From positions 50,612,798 through 50,676,797 of the forward strand of contig NC_089755.1 of assembly GCF_040412425.1 (NCBI RefSeq): a stretch of 64,000 bases of DNA. The letters run 5' to 3'. The position numbers and the translations under genes were made by a program. Numbering within the stretch: position 1 is the stretch's first letter; every line of letters starts with the position of its first letter. The notes beneath the pieces are model-generated. The model ran no database searches and was not told the origin of the DNA. It saw only the letters and a program-made list of their open reading frames with translations. This DNA comes from Macrobrachium rosenbergii (lineage: Eukaryota > Arthropoda > Malacostraca > Decapoda > Palaemonidae). Shown here one piece after another: positions 16,193-29,445 of this stretch.

Positions 16193-19100
16193 ATATATGC
16201 AGTTTGCAATTAAACGATCTTTTGCATAAGCCCATCCCATAGCATATAATCAAATATTTCATTATCTTTTGCCATTTTTATGAGCAACTGTCTGTTTTCA
16301 TTTGAATATAAACAAATTTAATTTTACTTTATCAGTTTGCGCAGAAGTAAATATTTGCTTCATTTGCCATTGCAACAGACAAACATTTGATTTTCTAATG
16401 GCTTACGCCATCAGAGGAAATTTGAGACTTTCCCTTTGCCATTAGCATAGAACCAAAGTTATCAACGTGCCTTCCTTAACATTCGTACGTAAATACATGA
16501 GTATTTACACACCTGTGCGTGTACGAATAAGCCTGCATTTTACCTCTCTAAAGAACAAGCGATACAGAAAGGAAATGAGAGGCGAGTTGACATTCTACTT
16601 AACTCTCTCTCCACGGCCACTCCGTGAGGAAGAACGGAGCCTGTTTTGTGATGTGGCCTCGCAGAGAAGTTTCGCGATGGTTGTCATATCTCAATACTTT
16701 TAAAAACGCATAATTCTGTTGGAATAGACGTGAAATTTTTTGTTCTTTACGCGACGGAAGCATTTCGTTAGAAAGCTTTAAGGAAAGACTTGAGTAGGTA
16801 ATGAGAAACATTAGAAGTTAGCATATGCAGGTATGAATTCAGTGTTCATTAGAGAAAGATTAGCCCCGAAAAGAACAGGAGAAGCCAGTTTAAGGGGATT
16901 AAACAGACCATTGGAACTTGAACTGCGGTCGCAAGTGCTCTTTAAGGGGTAGTATTATTGCCTTTCCTAGCCGCTTTAATATTCATTTTTCAATACAGAA
17001 CTTGGAATTCTTTAAATTTTCATTTGTAGGGAATACATACACATTCTTTTCAGACAGAGTTTTTGAAACTATAGCTGAATCAGTTTGATTTTAATCCAGT
17101 TAGAAATGATGCCAAAATAGTGTCCTTTAATAGCCCAAGTTATGTTAAGGATGCTCGTCGGGATATCATGAGAGAGTAAAAATATCCCGGAGAAAGAGTA
17201 GAGCCATAAGCATATTGATGGGTGGAGTAATAAAGCCCTGGTATGTTGTATTTGTAGTTAAGAATAGAGCATTATTTAGAGGAAGGAAAAATAAGAGGTT
17301 TCACTGTCAAGTTTTGAGATCATGAGGTGTATCGTTGACAGCAGTGCATTAGTCTCAGCTGGAAATTTAGTGAAATTGGCCTGTCAAGATCTTTAAAAAG
17401 CATCATTAATACTATAACTCAGTTGGAAGAATTAATTTTGTTTTGGAAATCCATTTAAAGAATAAAGCATATTAAACAAAAAATTCGAAAACTTGTAAAA
17501 GAAGGAAAGCCTAAGACCAATATTTAGAAGTGAAGTGAATCGACTTTTCTTTAGAATTGTCTGAAATATAAAAATACTGTATTAGAGTGCAATATTCGAT
17601 TACCGTTAATTTGAATTGGATGAAAGAGATGGCAAAGCCTGGGCCATTTTTGTCATCAAACCCATCAGAAACAGAATATGAATATCATCAAGCACATAAT
17701 TTTTGGTAAACTTTACTTCCAGTAATATTAATGGGACTAACGGAAATTACGGCGTCAATTTAAAAGCCTGAGCTAAACAGTTTGTAGAGTGATTAATTTA
17801 TAGGATCATCAAATGGCAAAAAAAAAAGAGGGTCAAAAGATTTGCTTTGAAATATACTAACAAAGTACCTTTGCGCTGTATCATTTTCATCTTCTACAGC
17901 AACTCAACCCACAGTGTCAATAAGGGGGCAATTTTCCTTTTATGTAGGAGTATAACCATAGTGATACGAATGGTTACAGCCACCAAGAATGGAGAATCTT
18001 TCGTTAAATCCCCCTCCAATCATCACTAACACCAAGAATATAGTCATCCTACTTGCTATGCGAGTCATGGTCGAACTGCCAAACCCAGGGGCCAGGTGGG
18101 AGATAGGTCTGAGCAGGTGTCAGACTTGTGTGGTTTTGAAAGTCTGAGTTGAAGAGAAGTTTGGGAGTGTCATCATCTTGGCTGTCTTTATCTAGAAAAG
18201 TGGTCTGAGGTTTTCAAGGTCAGGTCCAAGAACACTAAGGGTAGGGAACGATTAGAAATTCCATTCACATTAGGTCAGTCTGAGAAGAGTTAAGTTACAG
18301 CACTCGTTTGGAGATGTTTGTGTGTGTATTTGTTCGTGTTTATTTGTATATTTTAAACAGAAGCTCATTTGGACCTTGTGTGTGGTTTAGATGATTATTG
18401 GTGATTAATAAAAAGAACCTGACAAGAAGATTGTATCCAGTGCCAAGACATGTGGACACATCAACCTTGTATGTGAGTGTTCAGTATTTAAAGATGATTT
18501 AATTCTGAAAGGGACAATCGTTAAACTTACAATAATGCTTACTTTTCTGCATCTTAAATTATGTTCCTAATTTTTCTAGCACGCTACTTCTCATAAGCCA
18601 AGTGGAATAAATACGTAAATCAATACACATCAGTGACTGATTATGTCTACGTAATTGATTTCAGAGATTGAACTTATCAGCTGAAGAGATATACAAAGAT
18701 AAATACATTCTGACAACAAATAAATATCATTATGAAGTTAATTTCTGTGGTCCGTTTGTCGATGTATGACTGAGTCATTTTCTGATGAATTGTAGTATTT
18801 TAATCCCACCCCTTCACAAATAATATATGAAGAACTTTAGAGGGCTTCAGTGAAAGTCTCTGGGGGTTTCATCAGTTCTTCTCATTACTAGAAATAATAT
18901 TCTCTGTTCATTGTAAACTCTTAATGATGCAACAAAACTATGAAATGAGTATCGGTCAAAGATTATGCCATTCACCATACATGCTGCTCACCATACTTGA
19001 GTAGCAAAATCTACCCGATCAAGTCTGCAGTTAGTTTGGTCATGGTATAACCGTATCACCCCTTTAAAATTAATCTGTTGCACGAAAACATATGCTGACT

Positions 19101-19500
19101 AGACACAGTCAGTGTGCAATTCAGAGAAGAGGATTACATATGAAGAACTTCACCAGTTCGTAAAAACAGTTCTCCATACCACCACCCATCACTTTTTGCT
19201 TGTTACTCAGACATCTGGCACACACATGGAATTTTACTGCTCTTGACCTTCTATAGTAGACTAGGATGTGTTGGACATTTATGTAAAGTAGAAGAGCAAA
19301 ATTTGCACTTTCCAGATGAGGAAGTTGCAGGACTAAATGATGCTTTGGTTTTATTATTATTATTATTACAGTGTTCAGATGAACCGTATTCATATGGAAA
19401 AAACCTGCAGGGGCCATTGACTGGAAATTCAAGCTTCCAAAGAATACAGTGTTCATTTAAAAGAAATTATAGAGGATACAGAAAGAAGAGATCAGTTATT
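14440..19500. other. No assigned gene
   Basis: Frames at 14578-14805 (+, ending NFRWSNAILY) and 14911-15114 (minus) have balanced amino-acid composition but no recognisable domain and no clear splice context. From about 18.5 kb the CpG content drops. Confidence 0.5.
16122..16187. repeat. (CT)n microsatellite
   Basis: Uninterrupted 66-bp tract. Confidence 0.98.
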
Positions 19501-19524
19501 AACAAAGATAAATTAACGAATTAC

Positions 19525-19990
19525 TTATAAATAAATAGGCAGAAATGTAAATAAATTACTAAAAGTAGAAGGAGAATCGTTTTGGGTATTACAGTAATGT
19601 ATTGCATCCTTGCTTGAACTTTTGAGGTCTAATTGCACAGCATCCTCAGGGAAACTATTCCACAGTCTAACAGTGTGAGAAATAAAAGGCCTCCGGAACT
19701 GAGAAATTCGACAGCAAGGCACATTTACTGCCCCTTGGTGTTGCTGTTCACAAAATGTGGTTGCTATCAACAGGCAGAGAGGATCAGGGATCAATTGTGA
19801 TAGTGAAAGTTCTCTGTTAAAATACAGCTTATGAATACCACTTGATAAACAAGAAACCATCTGTTGATGGTCATAACACAATGAACCCACTCTGTATAAA
19901 AGAGAAAAGTCTGTGGCAGAAGCAGATATCCACACCAGAGGACAGTATTCTTGTACAGTACAGGAGGGACAAATTACCTAAAACAGGTTG
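19525..19990 (-). pseudogene. LINE reverse-transcriptase C-terminal fragment (relic)
   Basis: Open on the minus strand for about 150 codons with no proper start. It reads VQEYCPLVWISASATDFSLL, then further on RRPFISHTVRLWNSFPEDAV. The pattern EYC-VW-SA----L-LL--V followed about 70 residues later by F---F-P-TVRLWNSLP is the well-known tail of reverse transcriptases from many animal non-LTR retrotransposons. No RT catalytic YADD region is present here, so this is a 5'-truncated, dead copy. The frame may be open by chance preservation. It lies outside the recognised SYAP1 exons, on the same strand. Confidence 0.75.
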
Positions 19991-20534
19991 TGCTGATTTT
20001 ATCATTGCTATAAATATATGAGGCCTTATGTATAATACCATACTTTTGTGCCATATTTTAGGATGACTACCAGCAGAATTTTTAGGCTGAATATATGAGG
20101 GAGGTGAGGTGAATATTTCTTATCACTCAGTTTACCATGCAATGAGGAGGTGTTTTGCTTAACTTTTTGAAGAGTTGCATAAGAAGGATTTTTTCCTAGT
20201 GTTAAGTCTCGGTAAAATATGCTGATAATATTCTTAGTAATTTTAATTTAGGAAAACTAGATTAGTGATGACAAATTTAGTAGGGAATTGTCAGGGGAAC
20301 TAATTTTTTTTTATGATATTACTAAATAGAAGCGTGCCACTAGAATTTACCATCATCCAAATTTACTATGCTTATAGTCATTTGAGATTATGGATCTTAT
20401 TGTGGGTGATTCTTTAAGAGGCTGAACATCACTTAATGATGTTGCCTCTTCTAATATATATAGGCTATTTAGTCTTATTAATTAATTGTCTCATTTAAAA
20501 ATTGGAAACCCAAAATTGCAAATGCACTGTACAA

Positions 20535-20690
20535 TACTGTACAGTACACCCAGAGGATTAAAGGTAAGTCTTTCATCAGTTTATTTCTCATTTTTATACA
20601 TTTTTCTTATGACATTCCAGAATACGTTGTTTTCCAGGCTACAGCAAGGCGTTGGAATAGAACCCCCGACATAACCCAAGGACTGTCTGT
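20535..20690. mobile_element. Older, CpG-decayed relative of the 21.2-kb element
   Basis: Shares with the 3' half of the 21.2-kb element the words ACCCAGAG-ATTAAA-GTAAG, then a GGCG-TGGAATAGAACCCCCG segment and a GGACTGTCTGT end, in the same order, orientation and similar spacing. Most of the CpGs of the young copy are replaced here. The left part is missing or too diverged. Confidence 0.55.
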
Positions 20691-21104
20691 GATGAGGTAA
20701 GACAAACATCATTGAAAATATATATAAAATTATAAGTATTATAAAAGCAAAGTAAATATGTTACTCTAAGCATAGTGTATGTCCAAAAGGAAGTGCAGCT
20801 CTTATTAGATCCTAACCAAATCAGAAGCTTAAACTACAGTTTAACATGAAAAAAGTATGCTACCTATGAAATGAAATATTTAAACATAGACAGGCAAAAC
20901 ATCAAGACTAAGCAAGTTGAAAAATCCTGCCTGCAAAAATAAGCTGGCTAGCTATAACTTACAGATAATTAGGCTTTGAAAATTACAAAATCCTGTCAGC
21001 TAAAGGCTAGCCTAATCATAATTATGTACAGTATGACTAAAGGGAATTTGACGTAAGAAAAACCTAGTTTTGGTAGCTGCTGTGAGTCCTCAAAGTAATT
21101 ACAC

Positions 21105-21720
21105 TCTCATGGTCCCCACCCAGGGCTCCATAAGACAGACCAACCAATTGCAAAGAACTCTCTTATACAGGCAGTCCCCGGTTTACGACGGTTCCGGCTT
21201 ACGACGTTCCGAGGTTACGACGCTTTTCAAATATATTCATCAGAAATTATTTCCTGGCTTACGACGCATGTTCGGGGTTACGACGCGTCGTCACGCCGAT
21301 CCGACGGAAGAAATATGGCCCCAAAATGGCAGAATAATCATAATTTGAAGGTTTTTTGATGTAAAACTCAATAATAATGCAGTTTACATCGTTTTCAATG
21401 CACCCAGAGCATTAAAAGTAAGGTTTTCTTACGATTTTTGACGATTTTCGACGATGTTCCGGCTTACGACGATTTTCGGGTTACGACGCGGCGCAAGAAC
21501 GGAACCCCCGTCGTAAACCGGGGACCGCCTGTACTGTAGTTGGTTTCAGCCAGAATAGCGCTTGTTGGCATAGTGATAGAATATAAATGACTCAGGAAAG
21601 GAGGGCTCTGTCTCCTGTCCTACAGCAACTGCCTCGGCTCTCTACGTCCCACTTGCACAGGTGTGACAACAGCATATGTCAGCCATCTTCCTCATTACAT
21701 GCCAAGTCTGTGCAAGATAA
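21105..21720 (+). repeat. Arm A of an inverted repeat, interrupted by the MITE
   Basis: Flanks of the MITE (21105-21165 and 21536-21720) match, in reverse complement, the sequence at 23330-23545. Shared words include GACAGACCAACCAATTGC on the left, and GTCTCCTGTCCTACAGCAAC and TGCCTCGGCTCT on the right. The repeat itself is of unknown type and has no coding capacity that I can see. Confidence 0.75.
21168..21531. mobile_element. TA-flanked terminal-inverted-repeat element (pogo/Tigger-like MITE)
   Basis: 364-bp CpG-rich block in CpG-poor surroundings. The left end starts CAGGCAGTCCCCGGTTTACG and the right end is its near-perfect inverse, ending CCGGGGACCGCCTG; about 26 bp pair with one mismatch. 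TA dinucleotides flank both ends (21166-21167, 21532-21533). The interior repeats the words TTACGACG and GGCTTACGACG several times. No transposase frame. The CAG...TCCCC end sequence and TA target resemble Tigger/pogo elements of the Tc1/mariner superfamily, so it is probably a non-autonomous member. A related repeat arm at 23.35-23.54 kb shows the uninserted site. Confidence 0.8.
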
Positions 21721-21949
21721 ATGTTCGCCCTAGTCCCATGCCATTTTGTCAGGGAAAGTGGGTGGGTTTGAAGACTCACAGCACCTACCAAATATAAGTT
21801 TCCCTACATCAAAACCTCTTCTTTGATAGCGTAGTCGCTGTCTGTCCTCAAAGGAGCTTACAAAAGAAATTGATAGGTGACGAAATGGCCGAGCTCCTAA
21901 TAAACCCCAACAACCCAGATCAATTTTAGGTCTGAAGTATAGACACAAA

Positions 21950-22310
21950 ATTATTTATTCTGGATACCCATAGGGTTTGGCAGTAAAGAACAGGAAACAA
22001 CACACAAACCAGTATACTGTATGTATTATTCTTTGTGGTTTGAAGATGTTTTATCTAATTATGATGGGTCTGGCTGCAGGATTATTGCCCTTCCCTAGCA
22101 ATATCTCAGCATGATCACCATTCTTGTGGCAATAGTGCTTCAGGAATTTTTTATTCCAGGTAAAGTCACAGGTTATCAACCATTTTCTTTATTCTGGATA
22201 CCTATTAGGGTCTGCAATAAAGAACTGGAAACACAAACCTATAAGTGTATTATCCCTTGTGGTTTTACAGTGACTTTGGCAGCAGAATCATTGCGCCTTC
22301 ACCGGTTGAG
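21950..22310 (+). repeat. Diverged direct duplication, spacing about 240 bp
   Basis: Two copies (about 21954-22081 and 22191-22305) share ATTCTGGATACC, then TA-AGGGT-TG-A-TAAAGAAC-GGAAAC, then TTGTGGTTT and GGCAGCAG-ATTGCG-like segments. Diverged, non-coding. Confidence 0.6.
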
Positions 22311-23329
22311 GAATACTTCCTCTAATAACCACACTGTACACTTGAAGACTTCTTCGAAGAAAACATTCTGAAGAAAGTTAACAATGTACTCACCTTTTTT
22401 ATGTCATACAACTTAGAAAAGGAGTGAGGGTCTGCCTTATTACTGTGGGCCGCTAAAGTAATTCTCAGCCCATGTAGAGAGTGGTTTGTTTGTGAAAGGG
22501 TGGACGAAAAATAGGACTGTCTGGGATGTTTGCCATGACATCTAGGTAAACCTTAAGTGCCTGAACCTTGCATAATACTTTATATGAAATACAGAGGTCC
22601 TTTATTAGAAAAGGGGATTTTAAATTGCTGGGCAAAGCTCATCATTACAAAAAAGTACTTTTATATTTCCTTAGGAAAAAGCCATCTGTCACAACAATTT
22701 TCTCACACCTGTAATGTCACTATCAGTGTAGTAATACCAGTTGGGAGTAGATCTGCACGAATGTATATCCTTTAACACTTGAAAAGAACCCTGATATTAT
22801 GGATAACTTTGTAACTGTCAATATCACAAAAACCATGTAGTTTGGTTATAAAATACAAAGGAAATACTGGCCTTTAGTAAACACCAAAGACTTTTAAGTC
22901 AAGCGCGATTGGGAACTACGATCACATCTATCCTTCGTAAACAAGAAGTTGGCTAACCTGATTTACCATTTCGTTAACCTAAAATTATCTGTGTCAAAAG
23001 TGTCACTGAATAATGAGTTTAAATAAAGAAATTGTCTAATGTTATTGCCTTATTGCTAATTATCACTTTGTCAAACAAGAAAAAACAGCATGGCAATTAC
23101 AGCATAGCCTAGTGATCTACTCCTAACTTCTTCCCTTGCAAGAGGCCTACTGGCTTCCAATTCAAACAAATATAAGCTAACCCAGTAAAATTTTAAGGAA
23201 CTTTTCACCGGTCTTAAAATTAAGTACATAGCTTGAGTGGTGTTTTGATGATTGAAAATGCATAGTCGAACACAGTATCCGGAGCAATCTTGGACAGACC
23301 AGAGTGTAATGGGAAATATGGCCAACATA

Positions 23330-23545
23330 CGCTGGTGTCACATGTGTGAGTGTGATTTAGAGCCGAGGCAGTTGCTGTAGGACAGGAGATGGAGCCCTCC
23401 TGCCCTGAATCCTTTGTATTCTATCACTCTGCCAACAAGCATTATTCTGGCTGAGACCAACTATAAGAGAACTCTTTGCAATTGGTTGGTCTGTCTTAAT
23501 TGGTCTGCCTTATGAAGCCGTGGGGGAAACATGAGAGAGTAACAC
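23330..23545 (-). repeat. Arm B of the inverted repeat, without the MITE
   Basis: Reverse-complement partner of 21105-21720. At the position of the MITE it simply reads, on the minus strand, CTCTTATAGTTGGT, i.e. an unfilled TA site. The arms are roughly 80-90% alike by eye. Confidence 0.75.
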
Positions 23546-23549
23546 CTTT

Positions 23550-25170
23550 TAGGACGAACAGTGGCTACGCTATCAAAAATAGCGCTGCAAAACACTAAGA
23601 TGAAAAATCATAAGATTAAAATTAAATTAAATTGCCTCTAAGACCAACAATCCAACCAGAATTAGTACTCAACTTAGATGGTGAGAAAACCTCGGTGGAA
23701 GACATGATGAGCTGCCAAAAGGAAAATACGATCACACACAGAACAAGGTGTTAACACGATCGGTGCTAAAACTGGAAAGACGTGTCAGTCTCATGATGAC
23801 GCCTACTTGGCGGTCGGGTGAGTATTCTGGGTTACAAGTGTGTAACAGCTCATCCAATTTGGGTCTTTGAGAATTGAGAAGTCTATTGGATGAAGGCCTG
23901 TGGAAGCGTAATAGCTCACCCCTGGTATATATCAACATCTGTTTGAGATGATCGAACTGGAGGTAGTAACTCCAGCATTCTACATAGCTTTTTTCTCTGG
24001 TATATATAGCATTCTTATACCTAGAAATGTGCTAATTGGACCAATTTCACTGGCTGACACAGGTCTTCCCCCAGAAATAGATTTTTCCTATGTCAAAATC
24101 CCTTTATAAGGTGGCTACCAAAAGCTTAACATGGCTAGGCTAGGTAAAAGATCATGCTTACAAATAACATTAGCTTAGCCTTATAAATAATACAAAAAAT
24201 TATGAGCATGCCAGCAGATTGAAAACATGTAGTTGTTAATGTCAGAGACATAATCCACCAAAAATCTCTCAAAGCTGAAACAATCCACTGGTTAGGCTAG
24301 CTAATTGTTGTTATTTCAATGAAAATAAGAAGCAAAGTTTCACTCCTTTTTAAAATAACTCTACTTACCTTCATGGTAGAGGTCAAGGATTGTGTCCTGA
24401 ACTTAATCAAGACATTTTAATTTTCACTTCGTAGCTCCATGTTAGGATCTCAAGGCTTCAAACCTTGCTAGCACACAACTGCTCTTGATGCAAGTTTTCA
24501 TTCTTTTTAGTTAGCAAAGAGCATTCACAGTATGATGGTCAAAATCACCATATCCAGAGTAGGTATTCTCAATCAGGAGTTTTAAAGAAAAAACTTAAAC
24601 TATTACCCACTTGGGTAATAGTTACATTTACATTTATAATTACATTAAATAAGTAAAGAGAGGGAGTTTACATTAAAGATATGTCTCTTGGCTTTCAGCT
24701 ACCATGTACATACTCAACTTTGCTTAAAACTACTGCAAATGAGAAATCCTACAACTGCCCAACTACCTTCAGTTATAGTCACAAACGATATCTAAAACAT
24801 GAAAGATAAAATACTGGTAATTAAAAGATCTCAGCTCAAAGTCTTCCAGAATAGGGGGATCAATTCTAAATTATAATTCAATGAAAAAATAACCTTTTGT
24901 TTTGAACAAGCATCATAATAAATAATTAAACAATAGATTCATGCTTGAATAACTGGTTCAAGTACTTAACCCTATATAATATTCATATAATATACATTCA
25001 ATATCAGAATAAATTTATTTTTAATACTACCTTTATTTCCTTCTGAGGAATGAATACTGTGCTCTCTTGCCTTTCAGGCAGCTTTAAGCCAGAACATTTT
25101 AGTTTTCATCAGGAGCACAGTAAATCTCTCCAGCCAAGTGCTTTTAGAGAACTAAGCATTTATGGTTTCT
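23550..25170. other. CpG-poor DNA without recognised content
   Basis: AT-rich; nothing recognisable apart from possible extension of the repeat arm at its left edge. Confidence 0.5.
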
Positions 25171-25179
25171 AAATTCATA

Positions 25180-25730
25180 AATGCACTTGTTAATGCATTC
25201 AGAAAATGAGGAAGATTATAAACTGGTGAAACAAGCAGCTGCCAAATTACTTTCAGTGTGCTGTCCTATTCAATGTCAAAATGTTTATCTTGACATCAGA
25301 AGGAATATTCTTCAGATTTGGCAAGACTGTTGGAACTTGGTAGGGTCAAGTAAAATTAAGGCGGATCATTAGTGTGATAGACTAAGATGGAAGTACTGTA
25401 CACAAACATGCCTTGGAGGTGAAAGAGCTATTTTCCAATTGACTATTGGTCACATACACTCATGCTATCTGTATTTTTTTTTTTTTTGTAATATTTTTGT
25501 TTTATTCTCAATAAGTTTGCCACTGCCATATCAAGATGATTGCTTGGTTCCCGTGCTTGCAAGACATTTTGCTAACCAAATGACAGCTTTGGGGATTTTC
25601 AGTGTCACTTCATGTGGAGTGGCGATAAGGATTCCAGGTGCACCCTCTCTTTGATTCTTGAAAGGGAGGTGAAGTACAGTATTATTGTAGTGGTAGTTTT
25701 ACATTTCTTTTATTTACTTTCACAGTATGA
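25180..25730 (+). pseudogene. LINE ORF2 C-terminal relic, interrupted
   Basis: Plus-strand translation gives KLVKQAAAKLLSV...YLDIRRNILQIWQDCWN and a SSKIK end, matching the segment after the RNase H domain in I/Jockey-like LINEs (D-R--I---WQ--W----NKL--IKP). After stops and a shift it continues with a block ending LTIGHIHSCYLY (family RLRIGHT-LTH-YL), then LPLPYQDDCLVPVLARHF (the CP-C---L-V-H-L Zn-like region), then a frame with DSRCTLSLILERE. The order of blocks is right for a LINE 3' end; several stops and frameshifts show it is dead. It lies beyond the SYAP1 3' end, opposite in strand. Confidence 0.72.
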
Positions 25731-26078
25731 TGGGCCTTTGCATGTGCTAACTTTTGTAGTTATAAATTTAATCATTATTGTATGTTTTTTCTATTTTTCT
25801 AGTTTAATATAGTTTTGAACCCTTAAGGATTTTTCCTTTTATTCTTTTATTTACAGTTTTAATTGAATTATTTGTTTGATGTCATTGATATTTGTTGCCT
25901 TGGCAAGAGAAATTGCAATCAGTGGGACTGTTTTTGGGCAACAAAGATATACACAGTTCCCAGCTTCTAATTGAAGCTTAAAGTTTATCTGAAGCCATAA
26001 ACTTAATTGAGAGAAACTAATAATATTATTAGTAGTTTTAACTTATGAACCACTAAATAATTTTGTGTAAATATTTAT

Positions 26079-26161
26079 AATGGTCACAATTAGAAATAAT
26101 GCTCGGTATCAATGCTTTAATAATGGTAACAATTAGAAATAATACTTGGTATCAATGCTTA
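26079..26161. repeat. Two-copy tandem duplication, about 41 bp
   Basis: ACAATTAGAAATAAT and GGTATCAATGCTT recur in register with few changes. Confidence 0.9.
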
Positions 26162-26718
26162 ACATAATATGGAAAGGAAAATAATATACAAAATACTTAA
26201 TCCATTTTACTGGGCACAGGTACCATAGTATAACATACTTAAGGGACAACATTTCTACATCACATGGCAGAAAGCCTCTGCCAAACAATGAACAAACATA
26301 CATACAAACAAACCATCACACAACATCCTTCTAGCTACATCGTTGAGGCACACCTTACATACCAGCACACAACAGACGAAGTGATGTAGCATGCTGGCAA
26401 AGGTGCGGTCACTCTCAGCTTCTTCAAATTTTGATAACAGTTTATATTTACCATTGCCAAGGTGACTTTCTGCCTATTTTCAAATACTTTGCCATGGATA
26501 TTATGATGGAAAGTGGTAAGAGCTTTGCAGTGGTGTACACCTGGTTCTGCAATTCATGCAGTGTTAAGAGCTGCATTTGGTAGTGATAAAACAAGACTGC
26601 AGAGCCTAACATTATCCTGAGATGAAAATATACTACTCTTTCATGACTATGGATTTACTGAAACATCACTGCTAACAATATCTGAAGAAGCCGATAGAGG
26701 GTTCAGCTTTAGGCGTTG

Positions 26719-26724
26719 TTTATT
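26719..26724 (-). promoter_or_regulatory. Candidate poly(A) signal for SYAP1
   Basis: First AATAAA on the minus strand that I find below the SYAP1 stop codon, implying a 3' UTR of about 2.7 kb. Weaker ATTAAA variants occur earlier at 27132-27137 and near 26940, so the true end could be closer. The interval 26.7-29.4 kb holds no open frame of note, which fits a UTR or intergenic DNA. Confidence 0.25.
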
Positions 26725-29445
26725 TCATAACAAAGATTCTATATAATCTGTGCCCACAAAATCCCAAGGAAGCAATACACCTCGACACATATCAGGCAAA
26801 ACCCTTGATATGATAACAAAAAGTGAGAGAAACTTTCATAAACATGAGTGATGAAAATCACCGAGTCTGAAACCCTCTTGAGTGACCTTTGGTCCAGTGT
26901 TAAGACTAAATTTGCCCTTGCTGTTAGGTTAGAGCACTTTTAATCAAACAAGTGAAGTTTTCTCAAGATAACTTCTGCAGTAGCCCTTCAAAGGGATTGT
27001 TTTTTTTCTGGATGAAAACATTTGCTGCATACACCATGTATACTGAAGATCTCATTCACACATGTTGGTGATGTCAAATAAAGCTAACTGAAAGAGCCAA
27101 TTATAAATATTTGTTAACATTGTTAATCTCTTTTAATGTGGTATATATCAAGAAAATACCCTTGATTAAAAACTATCAATGCAAAATCCTTAATAAATAA
27201 TAAGTGTATATATTATATTTGTATGTATATGTATGTGTATATGTATGTATATATATACACTTTTCAATATATATATACAGTTTAACACTATGACTTTAAA
27301 ATAAAATAATTGCTAAAGTTATAAAAAGAAAACTGCAATACAAAGGTCACAGGTAAACTAAACTTGAAAAAAATATATTAACCTACTTTATGAACATGAT
27401 AACCCACACAGACACACATTTAGTAATGAAATCAGAATTAAACATGATAATTAAAATGTCTTCATAACCACCTTTTTCAACTCTTAATCAAGTAGTTAAG
27501 TCTCTTCATCTCACCAAGTGCTAAATACTTTTAGAACTGTGTGCTTGTGCAAGTGTATATGAGTGTATTGACAGGTATGTATGTCTGTATGTATGCACAC
27601 TGAATTAAGCAATTTCCTGCTTCATGCATATCCTTGATAACATGACCAATACCACATAAGATAGTAATAAGTTTCCTTTGACATAGGCCTTTCAGCCAAC
27701 CCTGACATAAAGAAAATGTTTTTATGTATTGTGGCTTCAGTTGAATGCCACCTTTGAACTTACCACCAATAAGAAAGCTCTAAAAGTCCTTTTATACAAA
27801 GCAGACCCTAGCTGCTGCTACTGCTGCCATATGTGGCTAATTTTCAACTTGGCAGCTGAAGAGATTCCTATGGAACTACCTGGAATTCTCTGATACATCC
27901 CACGATACATCTGGGTTCTTAAACTACACCAGAAAATACACCGTATTTAACAATGGTCATATAAATTCATTTATCAAGTATATGGAGTCTGAAACATTAA
28001 ATGAATCATGGAATCAAAATAGCAAATGAATACTACAAATTGCATAATATGCAAGGTAAAGATGTAAAAGCTACCTGTGATACTTTACCTAAGCTGCAAT
28101 ACACTGCCGACCTTTGATAGCATTTAAAAGAGAGATATGGTTTAGAATAAATATTGCCATTGCAGAAACACAGTTACTCTTAATAAGGGAAATAAATCAG
28201 AATTTCAAAGCAAACTGACAAGGCCACATTTTTATGGTATTTTTTTACATTCCACAAAATACGAAGGCAAAATAACCAAGTGAAGAAAAATAGGTCTGTT
28301 ATATCAATGAGACTTAAAATACTGTACTGTACTGATTTCTTGGAAACTATATCAAAACAAAATTCTGCAGCACAGTGTCAGCGTAAAAATTCAACAAGCC
28401 ATAAAATCTCTTAATTACAATTCCATTTTCTTCTGAGTTCTGGGTACGGCACACTTTCTGTTAGTACAGTGGACGTAATATTGTTGAAAAGAGAATAGGC
28501 TGTGTGGCTTCATGAAAACTCATATGCACATAACTATTTTATATTGTGCCATAAACCTGCAACAAGTTTAAACTTTATCTAGTTACTAGCAAACAATAAC
28601 ATTTCATTATTTCTATTCATACATTTTCTCAATATTCTTTATACTATGAAAAATTCACCATGAATACACTCGGTCTCTCTGGCTTTTAGGTCCAGTAGTT
28701 ATAAAGCAGCCATACTCAGACTGTCATAAATGTCCTGTGTGAGTATCAATGCCTTATGTAAACCCAGAGAGAGGAGAGAGACAATGGCTACTCAACTTTT
28801 TGGTGGGCTCACTGGCCATTTACCATCTGTACAACAGCAAAAGTAAACCGTCAAAATAAAAAGCCATAAAAATAATTTTTTGGCTAACATATGGTTTCTG
28901 AAACTATTTCCAAATGCAAAGCACTTAGCAGAGTTGCAGAGTCCAATCAAGACTCTATATTAATAAATAAAAATAAAGTGGCCAATTATTAACTACATGG
29001 AAGATATATCAGTCATAGTCAAAAGTATTCTATTTTCTAAATTTGTTCATGACTGTATTCAGAACTTTTTTATGTTATTCTTATAGCATGTACTGATAGT
29101 TTAAAGAACTCATTTTAAACCATTACAAGGCAATCCTAGTTTCCATATATGAAGTTATTCCTTTTCTTAATCCTACACATTTTATACATTTGTAAATAAT
29201 AAGACTGAGTACATGGTGATTCATAATAATTCTCAAACTGGATATTTTTGAATACAGTAGTTGTATGATTCAAAAATAGTTTTTATATTATGAAAATTAC
29301 TGGTATATTACAGAACTGGAAAAGACATCTGTAATGCCCTTAAGTTCAATAAAGGCAAGTTATAAAAAAAATTTTTCAATATATAAGATTTAAATATAAT
29401 TAACTGGGATAAGTATGGTGGGGTATATTTTTGCATGGGTGTTGA

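Noticed and set aside
21070..21348. 92-codon plus-strand frame
   Set aside because: It runs from the repeat arm into the MITE, so it is a chance frame across a transposon insertion.
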